Positions 1-4,764 of a stretch of 5,082 nt of DNA are shown here, piece after piece. Below the pieces are notes generated by a model that saw nothing but the letters and a program-made list of their open reading frames with translations, searched no databases and was not told the DNA's origin. The DNA is from Brevundimonas sp. (GTDB taxonomy: Bacteria; Pseudomonadota; Alphaproteobacteria; Caulobacterales; Caulobacteraceae), in NCBI GenBank assembly GCA_020253595.1, contig JADCBH010000371.1, forward strand, positions 1 through 5,082. The letters are read 5' to 3'. Numbering within the stretch: position 1 is the stretch's first letter; each line of letters begins with the position of its first letter. The translations under genes were made by a program, and so were the position numbers.

Positions 1-673
1 AGTAGGCGATCTCCGGCTGGTAACCGGCCTCCACCAGGGTAGTGAAGCCACCCATGACCAGCTCCTTGGCCCCGCCGCACAGGACGGCCTGTTCGCCGAA
101 CAGATCGGTCTCGGTCTCTTCCTTGAAGGTGGTTTCCAGCAGGCCGCCGGTCGCGCCGCCGATGCCCTTGGCGTATCCCATCGCACGGTCCCGGGCCTTG
201 CCGGTCGCGTCCTGCTCGATCGCGAAAAGGGCGGGCACGCCCCGGCCGCGTGCATATTCGCGACGCACCAGATCGCCAGGTCCCTTGGGCGCGACCAGGA
301 TGACGTCCATGTCCTTCCGAGGCTGGACCCGGCCGTACAGGATCGAAAAGCCATGGGCGAACAGGATCGCCGCGCCCTTCTTGGCGTTGGGTTCGATCGT
401 CTCCTTGTAGATCGCAGCCTGGGCCATGTCGGGCGTCAGGATGGCGATGATGTCCGCGCCCTTGACCGCATCGGCTGGTTCCGCCGTCGCGATGCCGTCG
501 GCCTGGGCGTTCTTCCAGCCCTTGCCGCCGTGACGGACGCCCGCGATGACGTCGTGGCCGCTGTCCTTCAGGTTCCGGGCATGGGCGCGCCCTTGCGAGC
601 CATAGCCGATGATGGCGATGCGCTGGCCGGTGATGGCACCGGGGCGGATGTCCGCGTTGGTATAGATTTGCAT
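1..673 (-). CDS. ilvC: Ketol-acid reductoisomerase, class I (N-terminal 224 codons; 3' end outside window)
   Basis: This enzyme converts acetolactate and acetohydroxybutyrate to dihydroxy acids with NAD(P)H and Mg2+, the second common step of Val/Leu/Ile synthesis in the cytoplasm. The N-terminal Rossmann fold begins MQIYTNADI and carries the dinucleotide motif GYGSQG (23-28). The catalytic histidine is H107 in AHGF. APKGPG lies at 128-133, and the first metal ligands D190 and E194 lie in TDLFGEQ. This numbering fits the short class I family exactly. The remaining metal ligands should follow just beyond Y224, outside the window. The ATG lies 3 nt after the ilvD stop, and an AGGAAG Shine-Dalgarno sits inside the last ilvD codons, so the two genes are cotranscribed and probably translationally coupled. 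One oddity is the cofactor loop after strand beta2, which reads R47-H-G-G-K-G52-W. It has glycines at 50 and 52, where many class I enzymes carry serines that bind the NADPH phosphate. The identification is secure. Confidence 0.97.
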   Translation of the reverse strand, partial: MQIYTNADIRPGAITGQRIAIIGYGSQGRAHARNLKDSGHDVIAGVRHGGKGWKNAQADGIATAEPADAVKGADIIAILTPDMAQAAIYKETIEPNAKKGAAILFAHGFSILYGRVQPRKDMDVILVAPKGPGDLVRREYARGRGVPALFAIEQDATGKARDRAMGYAKGIGGATGGLLETTFKEETETDLFGEQAVLCGGAKELVMGGFTTLVEAGYQPEIAY

Positions 674-676
674 GGC

Positions 677-2404
677 TCAGGCTTCCTCGGTCTGACGGTT
701 GTCCGCGCGGACCTGGGCAGGCGGCGGGTTGGGGATGGTGACGGCACCCTGGGCGGCCGAAGCCACCGTGGCGCGATACTTGGCGAAAACGCCGGTGGCG
801 GCCTTCAGCGGCGGCTGGGCGTGACCCGCCCGGCGCGAGGTCAGGTCGGCGGCGACGTCGATCCTACGGTTGGTCACGTCGATGGTGATGCGGTCACCGT
901 CGCGGATCAGGGCGATGGGTCCGCCCGCCGCTGCCTCCGGCGACACATGGCCGGCGACGAAGCCGTAGCTGGCACCCGAGAACCGGCCATCGGTGATCAG
1001 GGCGACGTCATGGACGCCCCGGCCTTTCAAGGCGGCGGTGACCTGCAGCATCTCGCGCATGCCGGGGCCGCCCTGGGGCCCTTCGTAGCGGATGACGATG
1101 ACGTCGCCCTCGCCAACCGCTCCGTCCTGGACCGCGTGGAAGGCGTCTTCCTCGCTATCGAATACGCAGGCCGGGCCCTCGAAGCGGTCGACCTTGTGGC
1201 CCGTCAGCTTGATGACGGCGCCGTCCGGGGCGACGTCGCCGTAGATCACGGCGTAGGACCCGCGCGGGCTGAACGGCTCGGCGATGGTGGCGACGACCTG
1301 CTGGCCCGGGGTGGCCTCGGCCTCGGCGGCCTCCGCGAACAGGCTCCGGCCCGAGACGGTCGGCGTGTTCGTGATCTTTCCGCTTTCAGCCAGCCGCTGG
1401 GTGACCAGACGCGTGCCGCCCGCCGCATACAGGTGGCTGGCCAGGAACCGTCCGCCCGGCTTCAGGTCGCAGATGACCGGCGTGGCCTCGCAGGCCGCGT
1501 TCATGTCCTCGACGCCGAAGGCGATCCCGGCCTCGGCTGCGATGGCTGTCAGGTGCAGCACGGCGTTGGTCGATCCGCCCGAGGCCGAAACTGCCGCCGC
1601 CGCATTCTTCAGGCTGGCGCGGGTGATGTACTTGCGCGCCGTGTCGCCGGCGAAGACCCGCTCGACGATCAGGCGGCCACAGCGCTCTCCCTCCCCGGCC
1701 TTCGCCGGATCAACAGCGGGCACGTCGTTGGCGCCCATGGGCGACAGCCCCATGACCGACAGGGCCATGGCCATGGTGTTGGCCGTGAACTGGCCGCCAC
1801 AGGCCCCGGCTCCTGGGCAGGCTGCGCTCTCGACGGCCTTCAGGCCTTCGTCATCCATGGCCCCGGCGCCGTGCGCGCCGATGGCCTCGAACACCTCCTG
1901 GATCGAGACCTCTCGGCCCCCGACGACGCCCGGCAGGATGGTGCCGCCGTAGTAGACCAGCCCAGGGATATCCATCCGGGCCAGGGCCATGGCTGCGGCC
2001 GGGATGGTCTTGTCGCAGCCGACGATGCAGACCACGCCGTCCAGCTGGTGGCCCTGGACCGCCAGCTCGATGGAGTCCGCCACGACCTCGCGGCTGATCA
2101 GCGAGGCCTTCATCCCGGGCGTGCCCATGGAGATGCCGTCGGTCACCACGATGGTGTTGAAGTCGACCGGATATCCGCCCGCGGCGCGGATGCCGGCGCG
2201 CACGTCACCCGCCAGCCGGTCCAGGTGCATGTTGCAGGGCGTGACCGAGGACCAGGTGTTGACCACCGCGATCATGGGCTTGTCAAAGTCGGCGTCCTGC
2301 ATGCCCGCCGCACGCAGATAGCTGCGGGCCGCCGCGCGGTTCGGACCGCGCGTGACCACCGCGCTGCGGTGCCGGGGGCTGGAGGTGAAATCTTGCGTCG
2401 TCAC
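677..2404 (-). CDS. ilvD: Dihydroxy-acid dehydratase (575 aa)
   Basis: This enzyme dehydrates 2,3-dihydroxy-isovalerate and -methylvalerate to the 2-keto acids, the third common step of Val/Leu/Ile synthesis, using an iron-sulfur cluster and Mg2+. The IlvD/Edd signatures are complete. Cluster cysteines are C57 (TPCNMH), C130 (VGCDKT) and C202 (GACGGQFTANTM). K132 is the lysine expected to be carbamylated as a metal ligand. SGGSTN lies at 275-280, and the catalytic serine is S476 in DGRFSG. Within this superfamily, the adjacent ilvC decides for dihydroxy-acid rather than sugar-acid dehydratase. Length is normal for the shorter IlvD form. The start is GTG (2402-2404). No in-frame ATG or better start lies between it and the terminator at 2443, and the N-terminus (RHRSAVVTRGPNRAAARSYL) matches the family. 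The Shine-Dalgarno is weak and lies in a hairpin (2412-2433). Expression is probably controlled by the upstream attenuator. Confidence 0.97.
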   Translation of the reverse strand: MTTQDFTSSPRHRSAVVTRGPNRAAARSYLRAAGMQDADFDKPMIAVVNTWSSVTPCNMHLDRLAGDVRAGIRAAGGYPVDFNTIVVTDGISMGTPGMKASLISREVVADSIELAVQGHQLDGVVCIVGCDKTIPAAAMALARMDIPGLVYYGGTILPGVVGGREVSIQEVFEAIGAHGAGAMDDEGLKAVESAACPGAGACGGQFTANTMAMALSVMGLSPMGANDVPAVDPAKAGEGERCGRLIVERVFAGDTARKYITRASLKNAAAAVSASGGSTNAVLHLTAIAAEAGIAFGVEDMNAACEATPVICDLKPGGRFLASHLYAAGGTRLVTQRLAESGKITNTPTVSGRSLFAEAAEAEATPGQQVVATIAEPFSPRGSYAVIYGDVAPDGAVIKLTGHKVDRFEGPACVFDSEEDAFHAVQDGAVGEGDVIVIRYEGPQGGPGMREMLQVTAALKGRGVHDVALITDGRFSGASYGFVAGHVSPEAAAGGPIALIRDGDRITIDVTNRRIDVAADLTSRRAGHAQPPLKAATGVFAKYRATVASAAQGAVTIPNPPPAQVRADNRQTEEA

Positions 2405-2411
2405 GAAATCG

Positions 2412-2433
2412 GGTCCGGGGGCTTTTCCGGACC
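2412..2433 (-). promoter_or_regulatory. Hairpin covering the ilvD ribosome-binding region
   Basis: On the minus strand, GGTCCGG (2433-2427) and CCGGACC (2418-2412) form a perfect 7-bp stem around an 8-nt loop, AAAAGCCC. It ends 7 nt before the GTG start of ilvD. The only purine-rich stretch at Shine-Dalgarno distance (GGA, 2416-2414) is inside the 3' arm, so the hairpin may lower or regulate ilvD translation. It has no following U tract, so it is not a terminator. The pairing is seen directly; the function is inferred. Confidence 0.5.
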
Positions 2434-2442
2434 GCGCGCAAC

Positions 2443-2471
2443 AAAAAACCCGCTTCCTTTCGGGAGCGGGT
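2443..2471 (-). terminator. Rho-independent terminator in the ilv leader (attenuator)
   Basis: Read on the minus strand, ACCCGCT (2471-2465) pairs with AGCGGGT (2454-2448). One C/A mismatch follows, then a CC-GAAA-GG cap with a GNRA tetraloop (2463-2456). Six T residues follow at 2448-2443, the first also closing the stem. This is a textbook intrinsic terminator for minus-strand transcription. The plus strand has no T run after the stem, so it does not serve the other direction. It lies 31 nt after the leader-peptide stop and 38 nt before the ilvD start, so its place is premature termination, not the end of an operon. Confidence 0.88.
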
Positions 2472-2537
2472 GGCTGCGGGCGATCCTGTTTCTGGGGGGG
2501 TTCAGGTCGTCAGCGTCCACGCCGCTCCGGAGAGCAG
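2463..2537 (-). promoter_or_regulatory. Attenuator protector and antiterminator segments
   Basis: Three minus-strand segments can pair in exclusive ways. Segment 1 (CTGCTC, 2537-2532) pairs with segment 2 (GAGCGG, 2527-2522) around a UCCG loop of the stable UNCG type, giving a 6-bp protector hairpin with one G-U pair. Segment 2 extended (GGAGCGGCGTGG, 2528-2517) can instead pair with segment 3 (CCACCCGCTCC, 2473-2463) over 11 bp with a single bulged C. Segment 3 is also the 5' arm of the terminator. A ribosome stalled on the Val-Leu-Leu codons at 2549-2541 would cover segment 1 and free segment 2 for the antiterminator. A ribosome reaching the stop codon would disrupt the 2:3 pairing and allow termination. 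The pairings are seen directly; the mechanism follows that of the E. coli ilv, leu and trp attenuators. Folding energies were not computed. Confidence 0.75.
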
Positions 2538-2654
2538 TCCAAGAAGTACGCTGAGAATAAGGGTGTTGAGGGCGATCGAAACGGTCTGGGCGCGCGAAGC
2601 CGCGACGGCGCGAGCCGTGCGGGCGTTCGGTGTCTGACGGGTCGAGTGGCTCAC
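2502..2654 (-). CDS. Putative branched-chain amino acid leader peptide (50 aa)
   Basis: This small gene has a GTG start and a perfect AAGGAG Shine-Dalgarno with a 6-nt spacer. The peptide begins with about 24 Arg/Ala/Thr/Ser-rich residues. It then turns strongly hydrophobic: residues 32-41 read LILSVLLGLL, so 8 of 10 are branched-chain amino acids, and the peptide ends GAAWTLTT. The run uses codons that are uncommon in this GC-rich DNA (three CTT, one ATT, one GTA), as expected for control codons sensitive to tRNA charging. It lies directly upstream of the terminator and ilvD, and its codons overlap the antiterminator arm, so the act of translation is probably its function. A longer minus-strand frame is open up to 2948, but that extension overlaps tetR and lacks the start signals seen at the GTG. 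At 50 aa it is longer than the enterobacterial ilv leaders. The alternative is a small single-span membrane protein, since residues 25-46 could cross a membrane. Confidence 0.72.
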   Translation of the reverse strand: MSHSTRQTPNARTARAVAASRAQTVSIALNTLILSVLLGLLSGAAWTLTT

Positions 2655-2660
2655 GGCCGG

Positions 2661-2666
2661 CTCCTT
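2661..2666 (-). promoter_or_regulatory. Shine-Dalgarno AAGGAG fixing the leader-peptide start
   Basis: AAGGAG on the minus strand is followed by the 6-nt spacer CCGGCC and GTG at 2654-2652. It is the best ribosome-binding site on the minus strand of the ilv region and is much stronger than that of ilvD. It is the main reason to accept the short leader gene and its non-ATG start. Confidence 0.75.
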
Positions 2667-2712
2667 GTTACGAGCCCATAAGGCCAGACATCGCTGCGCC
2701 GCACAAGTCCGA

Positions 2713-2731
2713 TTTGGAAGAATGTTCCAAA
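2713..2731. promoter_or_regulatory. Perfect inverted repeat, possible operator of the ilv leader promoter
   Basis: TTTGGAA (2713-2719) and TTCCAAA (2725-2731) are perfect inverted arms separated by GAATG. The 19-bp dyad is AT-rich in a GC-rich setting and lies 59 bp upstream of the leader GTG, in the gap after tetR. Neither strand follows it with a T run, so it is unlikely to be a terminator. Arm length and spacing suit a dimeric repressor or activator. No regulator is identified. It differs from the GTTGAC-type repeats near the pump promoter. Confidence 0.45.
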
Positions 2732-2760
2732 ATGCAGCGCTGAAGGGTCTGCTGTGGCAA
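2731..2760 (-). promoter_or_regulatory. Weak candidate promoter for the ilv leader operon
   Basis: On the minus strand, TTGCCA (2760-2755) and TGCATT (2736-2731) are spaced by 18 nt. Transcription would start inside or near the inverted repeat at 2713-2731, leaving about 60 nt of untranslated RNA before the leader. The -10 match is poor. A second candidate, TTGTGC at 2706-2701, would start too close to the leader Shine-Dalgarno. This is a suggestion only. Confidence 0.22.
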
Positions 2761-2779
2761 TTTCGCCCCGGCAGGTCGA

Positions 2780-3349
2780 TCAACCGTCGACGAGTTCCTG
2801 AAGCATGGGGGCGAGACGCGCCTTCATGCGGTCGCATTCTTCGGCCGACAGCTTCATTCCGCCGGAGAGATCGCGGCCAACCGCGATACCCATCAAGATG
2901 CCCGCGATGATGCGGGCGCGAATGGGGGCGTCGTCGCCACCCAGCCACTCGATGAAGGGCTGGTAGAAACCCTCGATCGCCTGCTGCTGGATGATCTCGG
3001 CCGCCTTGGGGGATCCGGCCGATTTCAGCATGATCAGAAGCCAGGCCAGGTCTTCGTCCTTGGCCGGCCCGTAAACCAGATCCTCGGCCATGCGCTCGCC
3101 GAAGGTCGCCCGGTCGCCGTCCATCAGTTCGTCGCCGTCACAATCGGCCAGAACAGCGCGGAAGAGCTCTTCCTTGGACCCGAAGTAGCGGGAGATCAGG
3201 GCCGGATCGACACCAACGTCGCGGGCGATGTCGCGCATGCCCACCTGTTCGTAGCTTTCGGCGGCAAACCGTTTCGCGGCCGCATCCAGGATGGCGGTGC
3301 GCGTGGCGGCGGCGTTGCGAGGCCTTGGACAAACGGCGGCGAAACCCAA
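2780..3349 (-). CDS. TetR/AcrR-family transcriptional regulator (189 aa), likely repressor of the divergent RND pump
   Basis: This is a DNA-binding dimer of the TetR family. The N-terminal domain starts at about residue 17 (TRTAILDAAAKRFA). The helix-turn-helix follows (MRDIARDVGVDPALISRYF, about 38-56) and then the typical SKEELFRAVL. The all-helical C-terminal half (about 70-189), with LLIMLKSAGSPKAAEII and ARIIAGILMGIAVGR, resembles the TetR_C_16-like ligand domains. Length is normal. The start is TTG (3347-3349), supported by AGGGAG six nt upstream (3361-3356). No ATG sits at a suitable distance, and a weak start is plausible for a regulator. It is divergent from the RND adaptor gene across 189 bp that holds palindromic operator candidates, so repression of the pump and of itself is likely. 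The ligand is unknown. No terminator is seen after its stop, so its transcript could run into the ilv leader. Confidence 0.9.
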   Translation of the reverse strand: MGFAAVCPRPRNAAATRTAILDAAAKRFAAESYEQVGMRDIARDVGVDPALISRYFGSKEELFRAVLADCDGDELMDGDRATFGERMAEDLVYGPAKDEDLAWLLIMLKSAGSPKAAEIIQQQAIEGFYQPFIEWLGGDDAPIRARIIAGILMGIAVGRDLSGGMKLSAEECDRMKARLAPMLQELVDG

Positions 3350-3409
3350 TGTGATCTCCCTCGGATGGCCCGAATCTGCGGCGTTCAGGTCCTGCCTTGC
3401 TGTTATCCC

Positions 3410-3438
3410 GATATGACGATGTCACCGACTGTTGACAA
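3410..3438 (-). promoter_or_regulatory. Candidate tetR promoter
   Basis: On the minus strand, TTGTCA (3438-3433) and CATATC (3415-3410) are separated by 17 nt, which would give a 5' leader of roughly 50 nt before the TTG start. The -35 hexamer overlaps the plus-strand TTGACA of the pump promoter almost entirely, so the two promoters would compete and one bound repressor could cover both. It is inferred from hexamer match and spacing. Confidence 0.45.
3420..3437. promoter_or_regulatory. Weaker inverted repeat over both -35 elements
   Basis: TGTCA (3420-3424) and TGACA (3433-3437) are inverted arms separated by 8 nt. The right arm falls on the -35 hexamers of both divergent promoters. The arms are short and the spacer does not pair, so on its own this could be chance. 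The GTTGAC in its right half matches the arms of the perfect palindrome at 3462-3477, which favours a second regulator half-site. Confidence 0.3.
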
Positions 3439-3460
3439 GCGTGGCGGCTCGCAACAATTA
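3432..3460 (+). promoter_or_regulatory. Candidate promoter of the RND efflux operon
   Basis: A consensus TTGACA (3432-3437) is followed after 17 nt by CAATTA (3455-3460), a moderate -10 within a rare AT-rich patch. Transcription would begin near 3467, giving about 70 nt of leader before the adaptor ATG. The predicted start lies inside the palindrome at 3462-3477. Confidence 0.55.
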
Positions 3461-3461
3461 A

Positions 3462-3477
3462 GTCAACGGGCGTTGAC
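3462..3477. promoter_or_regulatory. Perfect 16-bp palindrome, likely TetR operator
   Basis: GTCAACG (3462-3468) and CGTTGAC (3471-3477) are perfect inverted arms around GG. The site directly follows the pump -10 element and overlaps the predicted transcription start, where a bound repressor blocks initiation. Its size is right for a TetR-family dimer. Another GTTGAC half-site occurs at 3431-3436, 41 bp from the GTTGAC at 3472. Assignment to the adjacent TetR protein is inferred from position. Confidence 0.55.
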
Positions 3478-3503
3478 CTCCCCCGACACCCCCGGTCGCG
3501 CCT

Positions 3504-3534
3504 GACAGGGAAATCGCTCCGACAGGGAGATTGC
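3504..3534 (+). repeat. Imperfect tandem repeat duplicating the Shine-Dalgarno segment
   Basis: GACAGGGAAATCGC (3504-3517) recurs as GACAGGGAGATTGC (3521-3534), with 12 of 14 bases identical and a 17-bp period. The second copy supplies the AGGGAGA ribosome-binding site of the adaptor gene. The first copy carries a similar AGGGA too far upstream to use. It looks like a small local duplication. Confidence 0.5.
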
Positions 3535-3538
3535 GCGC

Positions 3539-4753
3539 ATGCGCGGGCTGAAGATTCTGGCCGTGTCCGTCCTTCTGACGGGCGCGCTGTACGGCTGTTC
3601 GCAACGTTCCGAGGCGCAGGGGCCGCCGCCTGCCGCCCCGGTCACGGTCGCCGTGCCGCTGGCCGAACGCGTGGTCGACTGGGACGATTTCACCGGCCGG
3701 TTCGAGGCGACCAGCCAGGTCGAGGTGCGCGCCCGTGTCGGCGGCTTCATCCAGGCGGTCCACTTCCGCGATGGCGACTTCGTCCAACGGGGTCAGTTGC
3801 TGTTCACACTCGACCCCCGTCCGGCTCAGGCCCAGTTGGCGGCGGCTCGTGCTGCCCTGAGCCAGGCCGAGGCCCAGTTGGCATTGGCCCGCACCAATCT
3901 GACCCGGTCAGAGAGCCTGCTGGCCAGTCAGGCGGTCAGCCAGGCCGAGGTCGACACCAACCGCGCTGCCTTGGCGCAGGCCGAAGCCGGCGTGGCCTCG
4001 GCCCAGGCCAATGTCCGCGCCCGACAGCTGGATCTCGAGTTCACCCGCGTCGTGGCCCCGGCATCCGGACGCGTGTCGGACCGTCGCGTTGATCCAGGCA
4101 ACCTTGTTGCGGGCGGATCGTCCCAAGCCGATGTCCTGACCACCATCGTCTCGTCCTCGCCGATCTACTTCGTGTTCGAGGCCTCCGAGGCCCTTCTGCT
4201 CAAGTATCAGCGCGACGCCCGCGCGGGCCGCTCGGCGCCGGTGCGCGTGCGCCTCCAGGATGAGGCAGAGTTCACCCGGGCCGGGACGCTCGACTTCACC
4301 GACAACGCCGTCGATCCGGCGTCCGGCACCATTCGCGCTCGCGCCATCATTCCCAACGCCGACGGCTTCCTGAAGCCCGGCATGTTCGCGCAAGGCCGCG
4401 TCGCGGGGGCCGGGGCCTATGACGCCCTTCTGGTGCCTGACAGCGCCATCGCCACGGATCAGGCCCGTCGCGTCGTCATGGTCGTCAACGCCGACGGAAA
4501 CGTCACGCCGACGCCGGTCCAGTTGGGGCCGCTTGTCGATGGTCTCCGGGTCATCCGGTCGGGTATCCGGCCTACGGACCGCATCATCATCGATGGCCTG
4601 CAACGCGCCATGCCCGGCATGACGGTCTCCCCGACCAACGGGCGCATCCAGCGTCAGCCGCGTCAGGAGCAGGCTCCGGTCACCACCGCCCCGCCCGCCG
4701 CCACCGGCACATCCGCGGGCGCTCTGACCCAGTCCATCGCCTCCGGCGACTGA
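3539..4753 (+). CDS. RND efflux periplasmic adaptor (membrane fusion) lipoprotein, 404 aa
   Basis: This is an AcrA/MexA-type adaptor that bridges the inner-membrane RND transporter and an outer-membrane channel in the periplasm. A lipoprotein signal peptide (residues 1-19, hydrophobic core ILAVSVLLTGAL) ends at the lipobox LYGC, with C20 the lipidated residue. Tyr at the -2 position is unusual but tolerable. The lipoyl-like domain runs about 61-95 (VEVRARVGGFI, DGDFVQRGQLLFTLDP) and resumes at 166-190 (LEFTRVVAPASGRVSD). Between them, residues 96-163 form an Ala/Gln/Leu-rich alpha-helical coiled-coil hairpin. The beta-barrel follows (about 205-290; FTDNAVDPASGTIRARAI, FLKPGMFAQGRV), then the membrane-proximal domain with VPDSAI. 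Residues 368-404 are a low-complexity Pro/Ala/Thr tail without a recognisable domain. The ATG has AGGGAGA eight nt upstream. The transporter gene begins 11 nt downstream, and a divergent TetR gene lies upstream. The substrate cannot be told from sequence. Confidence 0.95.
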   Translation: MRGLKILAVSVLLTGALYGCSQRSEAQGPPPAAPVTVAVPLAERVVDWDDFTGRFEATSQVEVRARVGGFIQAVHFRDGDFVQRGQLLFTLDPRPAQAQLAAARAALSQAEAQLALARTNLTRSESLLASQAVSQAEVDTNRAALAQAEAGVASAQANVRARQLDLEFTRVVAPASGRVSDRRVDPGNLVAGGSSQADVLTTIVSSSPIYFVFEASEALLLKYQRDARAGRSAPVRVRLQDEAEFTRAGTLDFTDNAVDPASGTIRARAIIPNADGFLKPGMFAQGRVAGAGAYDALLVPDSAIATDQARRVVMVVNADGNVTPTPVQLGPLVDGLRVIRSGIRPTDRIIIDGLQRAMPGMTVSPTNGRIQRQPRQEQAPVTTAPPAATGTSAGALTQSIASGD

Positions 4754-4764
4754 GGGCCTAACCG

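Noticed and set aside
1284..1952. Plus-strand 222-codon frame inside ilvD, with further frames at 42-410, 1246-1428 (minus) and 1989-2321
   Set aside because: Each lies fully within ilvC or ilvD coding sequence, has shadow composition (Ala/Pro/Arg/Ser runs) and no independent start signal.
2412..2433. Considered as a second terminator before ilvD
   Set aside because: Neither strand shows a T run directly after the stem. On the minus strand it is followed by CGATTTC and the GTG start.
353..2554. A 733-codon open frame on the plus strand, opposite ilvC, ilvD and the leader
   Set aside because: It is Gly/Asp/Arg/Ala-rich without any recognisable domain, spans two well-identified genes and their terminator, and is explained by G/C-biased codons leaving the opposite frame free of stops.
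2665..2910. Plus-strand 81-codon frame across the gap and the tetR 3' end
   Set aside because: It mostly overlaps tetR antisense, is Arg-rich and has no Shine-Dalgarno or recognisable motif.
2502..2948. A longer 148-aa form of the leader-peptide gene
   Set aside because: The extra N-terminal part overlaps tetR in another frame and is Arg/His-rich shadow sequence. The perfect Shine-Dalgarno and GTG at 2654 define a shorter gene.
3908..4603. Minus-strand 231-codon frame opposite the adaptor gene, and other frames at 3458-3787, 3928-4146 and 4419-4647
   Set aside because: They are antisense or alternate-frame shadows of the adaptor coding sequence, with no family motifs and no ribosome-binding sites.
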